Shown here: positions 37,131 to 51,900 of the stretch, piece after piece | Position numbering within the stretch: position 1 is the stretch's first letter | Layout of the letters: each line of letters opens with the position of its first letter | Translations under genes and position numbers: made by a program | Assembly: GCA_025345505.1 (NCBI GenBank) | Contig: JANVCC010000018.1 | Coordinates: 33,814,040 to 33,878,039 of the forward strand | Length of the DNA stretch: 64,000 nt | Reading direction: 5' to 3' | Source of the DNA: Todiramphus chloris collaris | Lineage: Eukaryota; Chordata; Aves; Coraciiformes; Alcedinidae | Notes under the pieces: generated by a model | The model's input: the letters and a program-made list of their open reading frames with translations, nothing else | The model's database searches: none | What the model was told of the DNA's origin: nothing

Positions 37131-40100
37131 CACCAAGTTTTTTTTCTCAGAAGTAAATGGTGTATGATTCCATTTGGTATTTCTATAATGGATAATAAAA
37201 TTAGAGTAGTGAGTTGTGCTTCTGTCATATAAATGCTGTATGGTTGAAAAGTGTTACTGTACCATCTGCTGAAAATACAATAAATTTAAAGTGATTACAC
37301 GTGAAAAGAATACTTTTCTCTCCCAGTAACAAGACAAAAGAAACAACTTTCATACAACAAAATTCACCCACACACTAGAGTAAGTAAATTATAGTGTTTT
37401 CTGTCATAAGAGCATGTTTTCATTGTGTACATTTTTGCAAACGTTGAGCATTCAGGCTGCAACTTTCTTCTACAGTTGTCTGCCTCAGGCCATTTTTGCA
37501 TGTGCTTCTTACTTTTTTTTTTTTCTTTCTTTTTTTTTTTCTGTGAGTGCAGGTGTGTAGAGGAAGGCATTAAGTATCCATAGCTTTCACAGAAGCCACT
37601 AAAAACTTTGCTTTGATTCCATGCAGTGCTGTGTAATGGCAGGCCTCGTAAACGCATGTCCCGGTGAGCCAAGATTGGCATTAGTGGCTACTTCGAGTAT
37701 TTAACAGATTCTTTTTGTAAAAGAATGAAAACATTACTTTTCTCTCTCTCTCTCTAAATGTGGTTGTGAAATTGAAAGAAGAAATGTGATATGCGTGGAA
37801 TTGCAGCAATGATTCTTATTAAAAAGAAAAAAGTGTTAATTCTGTATTTGGAGCAGAGACTGAACGCTGCACATTTTATGCCCATGCATATAACAGGGAC
37901 AGAAAAGTACTGCATAGTATTCTAATTCAGGATCATCCATCTTCTATAGTAAAAGAAAGTACCCTTGTAAAAAAAGAAAAAAACCCACAGGCAACAAAAA
38001 ACCCTAACCAAACACTAAGTGATCACGTAATTAAAACTGTAGCCATAACACAGTCAATTAGGCTTGCAATGTCATTGTATTGATTTAAAATTGCCATTCC
38101 TAATAAAATGCAGGTAGCTAGGAGTACATTAAGAAACTATATAAAATAATTGAGAGAATTAATTTGCAATAATAAAGAACATTGTCTGAATCACAGACCT
38201 TAATTTCCTCTAATGTTTCATAATTCTGCTAATGAATCCTTTGACCAACCTTTGGAATATGTCCCTCTATTCTATACCGTGGTTGCTCAAGAACCACTCA
38301 GCACTACTTAGCTTAGAGGAAGGTATGTTTTGATTAGTGTCTGACTATAATATATCAGCAGTTTATACTTACATTTTCTGTCTGTAGCATTAGAGCTGAT
38401 TCCAGTTTGTGCCTTTTAGGATAGATTTTTTTTTTTCCAGTGGTCACAGATCCTTAAAATGCATTGATTATATGAAAGACAGTTCCTTCTGAACTATGCT
38501 TGTCTGTTTCTCTGAGTGTAGATACCACTGCAGTCTAAGTGGAGAAAGCTAACTTTCAGGGAAAGTATAAAAGTTCTGAGACTTTACTTGTGCACAAATT
38601 AAGACTAATGAAAAGGGTTTCTTCTCCCATAATGGTTTTAGAAGAGACACACAGAGATTAAACTGCTTATAGAATTAGGATTTTTATGTAATACTGTTGT
38701 GTTACTTGCTACTTGCCATTAGTAGTCATCTTTAAAGTGTAACTTTTGAAATGGTGGAGGAGTTACTAATATTTTGATTAAAATTCCCGTGTTTTCCAGA
38801 GATAGTGTTGCTAAACAGGCCAAACTGCAAAAGGTGCTTTATGATGAGAAGTGTGGAATGTTGTCCAACGTTCATTATAATTGTGCTAATGTATAGTAGG
38901 GAAGTTGTGATAAGAAGAACCAGTTGATCAAAATGTCAAGAATAGATTCCATTTACTTAAAAAAATGATTTTGTGGTTTGTTTGGTTTTTGGGGTTTTTT
39001 TTGTTTGTTTTTTAGTTTTTGTTCTATTTAAGAATACAATAAATCATACAATAGAGCATTTTCATATTGGTTAGGGAATTTGCATGGGATTCATTGCATG
39101 CATTTTTATTTTATGATATTGTTAACAAAATGCAAATTTCCATAAAATAATGTTGCAGAGAAGACTGAGGGGGAAAGAACGGTTGAAATAGTCTTCCAGA
39201 ATATGAAAAATTTCTACACAAGGAGTAGTCCTTTTGACTTCTGGAGTCAAATGAAATGTTACTTGAGGATTAAGGTTAAGTATCAAACTTCTTTTACTGA
39301 AGGTCTTCCAGTGTGTCCATGATGACATAAGGGTCAACTAAGGGGTGACCTGAAGTGTACTCAAACCCATCTCAGGGTGAGAATGGGAACTAGAACACTT
39401 GAAGACCCTTTGAGCCATAAATCTGATCTCTGCACACCTAATTACGTAATATATTAGCATTGATAATTATGGTGAAATTTTGAATCAGTTGCAAAGGAAG
39501 GTGGAGATGGAAGGAGGGAAGACTTCACTGCAGATTTATTCTGCTCCTAAATGTTGGAAGAAATTGATGTACAATTAAATGTGTGGAAACTAGTTTTTGG
39601 GGAATTGGTATAATGAGGATTTAATAATTAATGTTAGTAGGTCAGGAAGAAGGTTTTACAGAAAATTTATAAAATTTGACTCATTTTAGAAAATTACTAA
39701 CAGGTCCCACAATCAGGATTTCAAAGTTCAGGAGGTTAAAACACTCCTCTTCAGGCAGCAATAAAAATTCAGGATGTAGATTAGATATGTCCTGGCAGGG
39801 ATTTTACACGGGTGATTTTTGAACAGAAGTGACTGGTTTGCGTCAGAGGAAGCCTCTTGGGGTTTTCATATTTGGAGTCCTGTGAATTCTCTATTTCTTA
39901 GGGAGATTACTTTTGATGTCCATGCTTATCTTGAGAATGCACTGTAACACCTGTGTATAATATATTTTATCTATAAAGATGGATAAAATGGCATTTTGGA
40001 ATTAGCAAATTCCAAATGAAAACGGTAATGAAAAATGGTAATTTCTCCCAGTCTTGGAAACTGGGAGAAAAATGCAGCTGAAGAGTGGACTGCACCACTC

Positions 40101-42872
40101 TTTGAGACCTTACAAGTTGTGCTTTGTTACAGTGGTGCTATATATGTACATATAAGGCTCTGAATAATGAGTAGCTTACAGCTGTGTTCACTTTTATAGC
40201 GTTTCAAATAATATATACTGTTCTGGATTGGTTTATGCTAATGACAAAAGTAATAATATTCAAGAGCCTTTTTGCTCATTTTAAAATATTTCTGTTTATC
40301 ATAAGAGCTGTGCTTCAAAATTTATTTTAGTATTCATTTCAATTTTGGAACATACATCTTAACTTCTTTGCAAACAATTTTACATTAATTTGAAAGTTTA
40401 ATTATATTATTGATTCATAGATTCTGAGGTCAAAAGAAGTCCAAACTCCTTTCTGTACAGGTGATAGATTTATTTTTATCCAGAAGCTCTGCAGTCTGTT
40501 ATTGATTCTATTAATTTCTCACAGTGATTATTTCCCTCCTTAATAATTATTTTATGATTTTTATGATTGTTGGCTTTCTCTATCTGAATTATATTGTCTA
40601 GAATTAAATAATAGTTTAAGAAAAGAAAACAAGCCCTGATCAAGATAGATAGAATAGGCTGAAAAAATACACCTGCATAAAGCTATATAGTGCTATATGT
40701 GAAATTATATAGTAAGCTAAATAAAGTGTAAGCACTTGTCCAAGCGATTAGTTTTAAGTTGAATGACCTTGAATCAATAGCATTAACTAAATATTGATTT
40801 GTTTTGATATTTATTATGTATTTGTTGAAATATTTGATGAAGAAGCCCAGCTGGTAAAAATAAATTTTACTAGAATTCATTTCAAAGAAGCATTACAAAT
40901 GCTTAGAATACTAAAAAATTTTCAGTATTGGTCAAGACAGTTGGGAATTATCCAGTCCTGGCTATGTTGTGGTCTAATAGCATTCTGTATGATGGTAGTC
41001 CTGTTTTAACTCAAAAGTTAAAATCCAGATCCAGAACCTGTTGGAATCACCAAAGGACTCAATTTGTCCGTCAAATTGCATTAAACCTTTGGATTGATAA
41101 GATAGTATTACACACTTGCTGAGTTTGGGTACTTTTAAAATAGTAGAATAAGTATTTAAAAAAAAGAATAGAGAATTTGTTTACATAATTGAGTTTCCAT
41201 TTCTCTAGGGATTTATAATTTTTTCTACTATTTCATATAAACCTTACTTTGTATCAGTAATTTTAATTATGACCCTATGTAAGATATGATCTCATTTTTT
41301 TTGTTGTTTATGAAACATAAACTCTTAAATAATGCTTCTTGCACTTATCGGTGTTGTCTGCTGTGGTTGTCTCTCTTATCTGATGCTCTGAAACAGGATT
41401 CTTTATATCAGTTTACTTAATCACAGAGTGTACTCTGTTTGCATTTTCAACTTCTTATTGGCCACTTCTCTTATGATTCCTGTAAGAAAGCAACAGTTAC
41501 AGTAATACATATTCAGTAACAAATGCAAATGTCTGGTTTAAAGAAAAAAGAACAAACCTTAATAGTCTAAGTCCTCTGTACTTGATTGTTTTCATGTCAT
41601 TCACGTTTTCTTTCTCATACTACTCTTGTTTGAACAGTTTTAATTTACGGCATAAGAAATATATGAAATAAGAAATGGTTTTAACGCAACCCCCCAAAAG
41701 ATATAGCCAAAATAAGCTATACTAAATATAGCAGAGATAAAAAATACATACCACAGTTGCCATGGCAAAGGTTTTCTTTTTTCTAGTGACAGGCAAAGCA
41801 ACTGGGAGGGCTCTTGCTTTTCCATATGACCTTGGTACCCCATCAGTCTCAGGTCCTGTGGGACATCACCCCAGACAGCTTACTGCCAAGCCTGCGAGTA
41901 GTAGTTCTTCATTCAGAGCCAAAGGTCCATTTTCTGACTTGGCACCTTGGCACATCTTTTGTCATCTTGAGGTGCTTCCTGATTGATTCTCCTGCCTGAG
42001 AATTGAGGGCAGCGGAATCAACGCAGGGCATTTTGAATATCCTTTCAGGCAGTCTTAAAGAGACTTCACTATCAGTTTTGCAGGTATGATAAATTTTGTT
42101 AGAATAGCAGATAGCATACAGTGTTACATTTAACTGTACATACAACACCACTTCTGCCCCTTCACTCAGATCTCAAATTTTAATTTGTTGTATTCTCTTT
42201 AAAGACGTCTACACGTCTACTTCTTTCGTCTAATAAATAGTGTATCACTAGAAAAGAATGTGACTATTTTTCTCCTCAATCAGTATCAGTATACAATTCT
42301 CAGTTCAGTGTGAGTGACTGAGAGTGGCTTATGTGCGCAGAAGTGATTGCTCCCAATGAATTTCTGCACAAGCAGGAAATGGTATAACATAAGCGTGGCA
42401 AATTCTTTTCTAATTTGTGCACAAGGCACTGGTGTGGTTTGTTGTTTTTCTTTTTTAATTGCATTTGGCTCAGCAGGAGACAGATTTCTATAATATCCCT
42501 CATGAAGATGAGATGCCTCTAGTTGTTTGATCAGTAATATCTTACTTGTAAAATACCAGCCTTACAAATTCAAAAGAATACTTAAAAAAATCTAAAGGTA
42601 AAAGTCTGAAAGACTGGCTTATTTCTAAGGAAACTGTTCAGTAGGAAATTTATCAAAAGTCAAGATTTGCAGTCAAATGCATCATGTGAAACAGCAAAAA
42701 TTTTAGGAATTTTTAGTTCTCAATCTAGTTACAAAACTAGGTTGACGGTGCAGTCTGTGGATTTTTTTCATAATTGTGTTAAAATTGAAGCATATCGATT
42801 TAATTGTCCTTGTGGTATATTAAGGGTCTGCAGGAGCATCAGATTATAACTGTTTATGTCATTGGCAAATTA

Positions 42873-42900
42873 TTTTATTTATTTATTTATTTATTTATTT
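42873..42900. repeat. (TTTA)n microsatellite
   Basis: About seven TTTA units in the MEI4 last intron. Confidence 0.9.
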
Positions 42901-45900
42901 TCAGAAGCCTCAGTAGTCAAGTGTAAAAGCACTGCGTCTGAAAAACAAACTCAGATACAGGGATCCAGTTACAGTGGACATATTCCTACAAGACCTTCAA
43001 GGCTTTTTTGCTGTAGGAAAATACTAGCAATTACTGTGAAATCTAGTAAGCGCACATCTGTCTTCTAAGTTAATAAATAAAACATAGATAGATGGGTTTT
43101 ATTAGGCTGCCAGTTGTGTCCAGGAAAACAGGCAGTGAACTGTGATACTTAAAATAAATAGACATCTTACAGATACTATTTGAGATATAATTATAGACCC
43201 TGGAATGATTAGCCATAATGATAAATTTTACTTATTCACTTCTTCATGCTATATTAAGATTAATTAACTGTATAAACGTAAACTATGATTTTGTGATTTA
43301 ATCAAATATCTGTTAGTGCCAAAATCTTTCTGGGATAGAAGGGTCTCCTTCCTTTGATACTCCTTATTTGCAGTCCACACTATGAAATACATACTTTGTA
43401 TGAAACATAACACTTTTTGCACAGGTCAAATGTTATTTTTGTAATATTCAGCATGAGTGTAGAGGACAAAATTGTATCCAGTTAATTCATAACTGTATAA
43501 GCATAAAGGAAATTCCTTACCAGAGAGGCTTTTTGTCAACTGCAGTATTCTGTTGAACTATGTCTTCCAAGCAGTAATCTAGGGCTTAATATACATGTTT
43601 GATGTTTTAATGTGGGTCTTGACATATATCCATTATGAGAAATACTACAAAGGTGCTGGAAAGAACTTGTGAACATCCCTTAATAAAGTGCTGGGCTGTT
43701 GAAGATGGTGGTTCATATCGCACCTTTTTCAGTTCTGTCCACAGTATTATGTGGAGTAGAAATGTCCTTTTCTTCGTCCTTTTCAGAATTGGAGGAGAAA
43801 CTACTCTTGACTATTTCTGCATTTTTACATAATTACTTTGTCATTTTCCCACATGCATTTAGTAGGGTAACTTTTGGGTTTATCTGTGGTTTTACTTTTA
43901 TTCTTAACATGCTTTAAAGTTCTTACTTTAGTTTTGTTGGTTTTTTGGTTAGGGGTTTTTGGTTTTGTTTTACATACTGTATGATGTTGATACTTGAAAA
44001 ATAAGCTGACATACTGGCAGCTTACAAAGAAAACTAGTGACTTGCATAGTTTATTGTCTTTAAGATAAAACTGTATCTTTCTGGAAGATTACTATATTTA
44101 TTTTGTGGGGGGGAAAGATGTGATTTTTATTTTTTTTTCCTTCACTTGAACTTTCACTGAAACTAGGGTGGCGTTTGTGATCCATTCTAGATTTAAAATG
44201 GAAAGCTATATAAAAATGTCATACTACATTATTTGATATTTTCAGATACATGATCACCAAGAACTTGAAATTATTTTTTTTTAAAAGGCAGAATTACAGC
44301 TCTGCTTTTGTCCATGTTTCTTTGCAATAATAACTTTTAAGTCAAAATATTTGTTCTAAAAAATAACAGCTTTTTTATTTAGTTTGTTTTTACATACTAT
44401 CTCTTCCCTTCAAGGGCAGTTGTGCTGTAGAAATGTCAGTGAATGGATATGAATTTGAAATTAGGAAGTGTAAAGTAGCTATGTCATAAGATGCTAGAAC
44501 AGCAGCACAAAGAAAAACCTTTGAGAATTAATTTCTAAGTAAGCAAAGCAGCAGCAGAGGAGGACTTTTTTTGTTTAGTTTTATGGACTGTGTAGAATTT
44601 CTGCCTTCTGCAGTCTGATACACACAAAATAAAAATAATAATGCTTGCCACAAATTTAAGGGAATGCTACACATAATATACAAACAAGGACTGCCTATTT
44701 ATAAATTCTAAAATAACTGATTTTTTATGATCTTGCTGCCACTTCTGTTTCTAATTTTTTGTGACTGCTTGTAGCTAATACTTGAGACTGAGCAATAGAT
44801 GTGTTTTTCTAGTTAGTGTGTACTTCTCAGAGTGGGCTGGTGTGTCACCATCACTGTCCAGTTGGCTTTTTGCTGTCAGACGCATTTTGCTGCCTTTCTC
44901 ACAGATTTTTGCAACTCCATCAGCTTTGTGTTTTTAGTAATTGTTCCTGTCATTTTGTTGCAGGATTTTCTCTAAGGCTGTTATTTTTCTAGTTTCAGAA
45001 CTTCTCAATTTTATTCATCTATGTTTGAAGCTAAACTGATATTAATCTTATTTTCATTGAATATTTATATTTTTTATCTTCTTTGTTTCTTGTTTAAAAA
45101 AAAAAAAACAAACCCAACAACTTCTTTGTATTTGAAGACTAAATGCTGTATCACACAGAGGGACATAACTGAAAAAACACCACAGTGTTCCACTTGTATA
45201 CACCTGATTCCCAGTATGAAATCGTTTAGTGAGATCCTGGTACAGGGCTGGGAAAGAGGTTAATATTTCAGAATACACTTGACAGCAATAGGTACCATGA
45301 CTGGGAGACAGCTATTCGAAGAAGTAGGAAAAGCTAAAGAAATTGGTATTTCTTTAAATTTTGTCTTTCTGTGAAGCTCAACTGTAAGGTTGCAGTTTAT
45401 AAACAAAAAGTGGTTTCCTTATTTGAAGCCCCTGAATCTTTTCTTTCAAGTTGGAAATGGGAAGGATGAGATTTACATATGTCCTTTAAAGTGAAGTCAG
45501 TATGTACCACTGCTTCTGATGTCCCATTTTCTTACAGAGAACTACTTCCTTAGGAAATGATAGATACGTACAGTCTAATCAGTGGTTTAGACTAACAGAT
45601 TGTGCTGTTATTTGGAGCGTTCAAAATTCTCTACCATGGTACTTGAAATACCACTTATATAATATTAACATTTTATTAACAAGTACAGCAAAACGAATCT
45701 GAGACTAAACAGGGAATGTAATTCATAGAAAACATTTGTTTCTTGCAACATTTTCAACAACACTTGGACAACATACAAGGATTAGCAGCACAGAACAACT
45801 CATCCAGCAAATTACATTTTTCCAATCTTGCTAACTCATGGTTTCACATCAAAACTACCCTTAAATATTACTCTTATGCTGATCTTCTAACAGGTCATTC

Positions 45901-48900
45901 ATATCTGCGTTTGCTTATTTGCATTTATTCCTCTTTCCTTTTTTTTACTAGACACACAAACCATTAACATCCGGTGTTCCTTCTGAAACTAGACTATCAA
46001 ATTTGCATTAGTCTTTTAAGGACCTTTGTCAGTGTGTTCTAAATGTTTTACTAGCGTGCTGCATCTTCTTAAAAAAAATGCAGATCCCAATTGTCTGTCT
46101 CTGTAGTGAATACAGCAGCTAGTGGCATAATCACTGTACTTGAATTAGTTAACTTTAAAAAAAAAAAAAAAAGACAATAGAAATACTTTCAGACTTGCAC
46201 AAAGTTAAAATAAACCTAAAAAATGTACCTATGTTCCTGCAAAATTATTCCCATCAGTCATTGACTGTCTTCTCAAAGACTTGCAATATAAATGCAAGGG
46301 GAGCATTCCAAAAGAAGTAATTGACTGCTGTTCAAAACTGCTTACAAACATGAATATTATAGAAACCAGTAGAATGGCAATTACAGTCTGTGTCAAATAT
46401 TAATGTGCTACTTTGTATGAAGTAGGCCTTTGTTCTGAGTTCATTTTATACGTGAGCCAGTGTAGAGTGTTTTCAGTATGAAATACGGCACGCAGTGGTA
46501 TTAATAAAATCTTGTTGCATATATTGCCTCTCTTAATATGCAATTAAGAACAGTTTTAAATCCTAAGGTAAATCATATTGCATACAAGAGGAGCAAATGA
46601 AAAGTCACTCCAAGTATTTTGTCATTACTCTTTCATGGTTTAGTGTAGCAAAGTGGTGCTAACTCTTGTTGCTCTAAATTTCAAAGATTGAAGTTTGAGT
46701 AATTTTTGCCCGTAAAGAGTGATTATTTCATTTAACCCTTAAGAGTGGGTTCTTTAAATTTTATTTAATGTTATTTGCCAAGTACAGAAAATAAGTTCTT
46801 AGCTATTATTTCCATGCAGAGCAACTGTTCTAAAATATTACTAGGATTATGAGATAAACTGGTAAAGAATGTAGATGATGAGTTGTAGCAGACCGATCAT
46901 GTGGTAACGTTTTCTCAGAAAATATATAACAGCATAGAAAGAGTTTGGATAAAACCAACCAATTTAGAGACTTGTAAAGTCACCTGTTCCGAGAGAAAGA
47001 GAGATTGTGATTTAAAGAGGAAACAAATGAGGATTACAGCAGAAGTATATAAACCAGTTTATGATGGAAATAAGATAAACTGAGTATTTTTCTGCCCTTT
47101 ATCATTATGGAAGAACTAGATGACACTGAAGTTTGAAGATAAGAAAAACTTGGATCTGAGAAAGAAACTATATTAGATACTATCTTTGAACAAAAATGTC
47201 TGTTTCTTAACCTTCAGATCCTGTGTGAGGACTTTCTAGTTGCTTTCTCTGTGTCTGTTCCACAAAAATTCTTTTCATATGAACTAATTCTCTGTAATCT
47301 TTTTTTCTTCTCTGCCGTACCTTTTATCTTTTGACTATTGATATAACTTCAAATGTGTTTCTCTCTAAGGCAGTAATTTTCAGGCAATATTTTGTGCTTC
47401 TTTGTGCATCTATATCTAATCCTAAAGGGTGAGTAAGAAGTGTAGATTCAGGAAGTACTGTGCTTCTAACCTTTATCTTGTTCTTGGCAAATATCGTTAG
47501 AACATGCTGCAATTTCTACAAGAAATCCTAAATGTGCTAAAGAATTCAAAAATTGAAATTGCTCCCCAAAAACCCTCCCTTAGTGTTTCTGGATGTTTCC
47601 AAAGCTGTTTCAATTTTTCAAATTTTTCAAATGGGGCACTTGGTGGCAAGGATGGGAAGACCAGATATAAGTGGAGTAACTATTTCCTTGTCACAGTAGT
47701 CTCCCACCTTCAAATGGTGGCTGCTTTTAGGAACAATGCATGTGGATTACTTTGTTAAAAATATTTTAAGTGTTACCTACCTGATCTGTTAAGCTTTTTT
47801 TTCTGGTACAAATGCAGTGAGAAAGACCACTGATTCAGGAATAATGTTCTGTTAACTATTTGACTCTTCCTATTATTACAGTCCTGCTAATACTAAAATA
47901 TATTGCTTCTTTCTTGCTATTGTGTCCTTTTGTTTGACAATAAGGCTGTGTCTTAAGTCAGGCACTATGAGCTTAGTGTTTGGATAGAGCTGTGAAATGG
48001 AAGATGTTTGTCCCCAAAAATGATGATTTCCAGCTGATAAGTGAAGAAGGCAGAAAGCTGACTTTTCAAGTTCTACTACCTTTTTTCAGCATTAAGAATT
48101 CACAAAGCTTTGTACCATTGCTGCTGTAACTGTCAGTTAACTCTATGAAAGCCAGAGAAAACCAGCAGAACCCATTGACTTTGTCCAGAAGGAAATTTTT
48201 TTGTTTGTTTCTCTTCAAATAGAAGTGGAATTAAAATCAGTCCAGAAGCCAGATACTAAGTTCCTTCATCTGCACATGTGTATGTGAGTTGATAACTAAA
48301 ATAATCCCAGACACTACAGAGTTGGGGGGAAATAAATATATAAATATATATTTCCTATGCTTGTTGCTAAATCCCTGTGTCACCTGGGGACAGAAGGGTT
48401 TGGAACAAATCATGGGGCGTATTTTATTCTGGAAAGAGGTAATAGCTATCAAGAAAGTTTTATAGGAAGATAAAGCAACATACAGAATGGTAATGGCCCA
48501 AGGCTGACCTTGTACAGTTCTGATCACTAGGCTGAGATCCCACTGAGGGAACAGTAGGTGGAAGAATTCTAATTAATCCTTTAGGATTAAAGAAGTCAGT
48601 CTCTCAATTCTTATTGTCCAGAGGATTCAGAATGGAAAAGAACATTAAAAGAACCATAGTTCTACAGGGTCATAATCCTATCATCTCCATCTCCAGTAGG
48701 TAATGTGAAATATGCAGTATTAAGGAAAAGAGATGGACCTGTGACAGAAGCAAATGAGAAGTTTCGAAGAGTTCACAGACTGGAAAGCTTAAAAACTTTT
48801 CTAAATCAATGGCTGTTTGCCAGTATAGTATTGGAGAACCTGAATTTGATTTAAATGAGTTAAGTTTGGTATCAAGAGCAGCCACAGCATGAGATCTTTG

Positions 48901-51900
48901 TTGGCTAATTTGCTGTCATCAGTGAAACTGGAAGGAATGTATTGCATAGATACCCTAAAGCCATTAAAATGTAGCAGTAGTCTCTTTCTTATTTGTTCAC
49001 ATTCCGAAAATTGCTGTATTATCCCAGAAGTTTTCCCACTACTATAGCACAGACATTTTCTACGAGAGCACTGATAACAATGGAATGTATAAAAGCTCAG
49101 ATTCAACATCATGACTTTTTCCTAATAAAACAAGTTTCAGCATTAAAATAGGAGGTTTTCTTTATACTGAAGCTGATGTCTTTCACTCATTAGCAATGTT
49201 ATGATTACTATGCCAGGTAGGCTAGACCTTCTCATAACTAGAAATTTGCCAGGAGTCACAGTGTAACTTAATTAAGCGCACCCTAATTTTGATGTGACGT
49301 GATTTTGTTTCTTCTCACCACTTTTAATGTCAGTCTATAAAGATTTTCTGTCATATTTTTGTTTATTTCATGCAGTCATCTGAAATAATTTTGAAGAGCT
49401 AGGTGACCTGTATATTCATTATGATTTATTAATATGATATTTTAATATCTTTCACAGTGGTTTTAATCCTACCTAGTAAATTAAGCAATTATGTTAAATT
49501 GCATTAAATTTACAGCATTATATCTGTTTAAAGTAGTGAAAAGAGGAACACTATTGTGTTACTAAAGGCACTTAGGGAAGCATTGCTGTGTTCTTGTATG
49601 TATTGCCCGCTGTTAAGTATTAAATAGAATTACCTGATTGTAAATATCTTTGTGCGTAAAATAAAGTAGAAGGTATTCTGAATTACTGCATCTGGTCCAC
49701 AGTCAGGAAGATGCTTTATTACTCTTTCCAGACCATTTAATTGTAAAAAAAATATGCCTCTAACTTAAGTTTATCTGTCCTTTTCAAAGGCTAGTAATCC
49801 TGTGAAATGTTAATTTTTTTCTAATCTTTCAGGATAAATTTTCAATAAATACCATGCAACATCTAGCACTGCATTCTGATTGCACAATAAATCTGACATT
49901 AGCATTATATTTTGCCTACTGTGGGCTCATTTACTAGTTGGCAAGTACTCTGTCACCTTCAGAAAGAACAGAATCATCTCTGAGAATCAGCTACCTTAAT
50001 TTTGCTAGTACAAGGCTATTTGTTGTTTTATACAAAAGTTCACATGCTGTCTTAATGGTAGTGACAATTAGGGACTGTTTTCTGTAACCTTCCTGAAACT
50101 GGATTAAGCTCAGAAATTGTTTAGGTAAGTACCATATTGTGATTGCATTTTTGAACTCTACCTTCTCTAGAAGTGTTTTCCTAAGTTTTCTGTTAGTCCA
50201 GTCCTCTCAAAATATCCATAGTTTTGAAGTGAGTGTAGAGATTTGTAACTTTTTCTTCAGTTTGCAGGTTTGGATATTTTCTACTGGTGGTGGTGATGTT
50301 GCAAGACCATGTTCTTGTGGGAAGTTCAAATTAAATAAAAAATTGTATTTTGTGCATATTCAGAATTTGGAGACATTAAAAGATTGCATAGTGATAGATG
50401 AAATACTTTCAGATTTGTGAGGTGCCACTCAGTCATGCCAATGGGACACCTTCAGTTTTCCAGAGAGCAGTGAAGGAAAAGATAGAGAAGAGCCAAAAGG
50501 ATGGAGATGGAGGTACAGCAGGGAAATGAGTGGCAGGGCAGGCTGTAACTGGAAGACAGGAAGGGTTTTCAGATGTAATTCACTAATAACAGAGTCTAAA
50601 ATAATTGTCTCAGCTTCTGCTAGTAATTAACAGCTTATTCACACCCACATCTAAATTGTTATCTGTTTTCCATCCTTTACTCCCTGAAAGCTAAACAGAA
50701 CATGGGTGGAGAAATGGAAGTCCCAAACAGGACTTTGAAGATAGAGTGGAAGTTGAGGCAGAACAAAGTATATGGTACAGTCTGTTGTAATTTTTTTATG
50801 ATCAATTGGAGTGGAAAGTCAATGTAAATTGTAGTAAGGCTCCTTTTTAGAGAGAAGCATGCATCTGAGGGAGCTAAATACAGGGTTTTTCGGCTGTATA
50901 GTTGAATTGACAAGTTTCTTTCCTCCACTTTCCCATAGTTCCATTTTCCTGCGAGTTTATAGGAATGGAGAGAATTCCTCCTCCTCAACCAGGAAACTCC
51001 TTTTGCCCTGATATTGATGTGGCATGCAACTGTCTCATCTAGAACTTTGCTTTTTTAAAAATTAGGAATCTGCTTCGTAGCATATTTGATTTGGAAGGAC
51101 CCATACTATGATAGATACTTTCAAAATATTTATTTCAGTTTCTTTTTTGAAAAAAAAAAAACAACTAATAAAACACCAACATATTTCGTGCTTCAGCTTG
51201 TGAAGAAATTAATTTTTTTACTCTAGAATACATTTCAGAAATATCATATATAATAGAAGTGACAGTTGAAGTTCATACAGTGTAGACTGGAGTAAATAGG
51301 TTTACAAATTCCCGTTTTCCCAAGAAGGTTCATACATTCCATTTTTTTTTGTTTGTTCTCACTAAACAAGATTTCTTAGTCGCTCACATTTTAGCTTTCT
51401 GTAACTGTATAACAGGGATTAGAATTTACTTCTTAAAGCTTTACGTGTCTTTTTTTATGTCACTTGCAAGACGATTGTTACAATTCTTTCTCCAAAGTGG
51501 AAGCTTGAATGCTGAACTGCTGGTGTATTTAATTTCTTATAATATGTTGTGGAAATCGTATACTAGATAAGAATACTATTGCTTAAAATGGCTTGGGAAT
51601 TTCTTGTATTTCAGTGTACCATATTAAGGGCTAGTAACAGATGACCCTGATGAATGGTATGTGGAAGAGTCACGATGCATAGATGTCTTGGGGAGAAGCA
51701 TCTTCCCCTTGGGTGACAGAATTTAAAGTGCTTTGCTCTCAAAAGTATTTTCCAGATTATGCCAAATTACCGTGTCTGTGCAGACATCATTTTTACAAGA
51801 TTCTTACTGTTTCTCCTGAAATTTCTCTAATGTGAGGCTGGCTGAGATGTCTAAAGTGTTATTGACAATATGTTGCTTAGGGCTGTAGTCACTGCACATG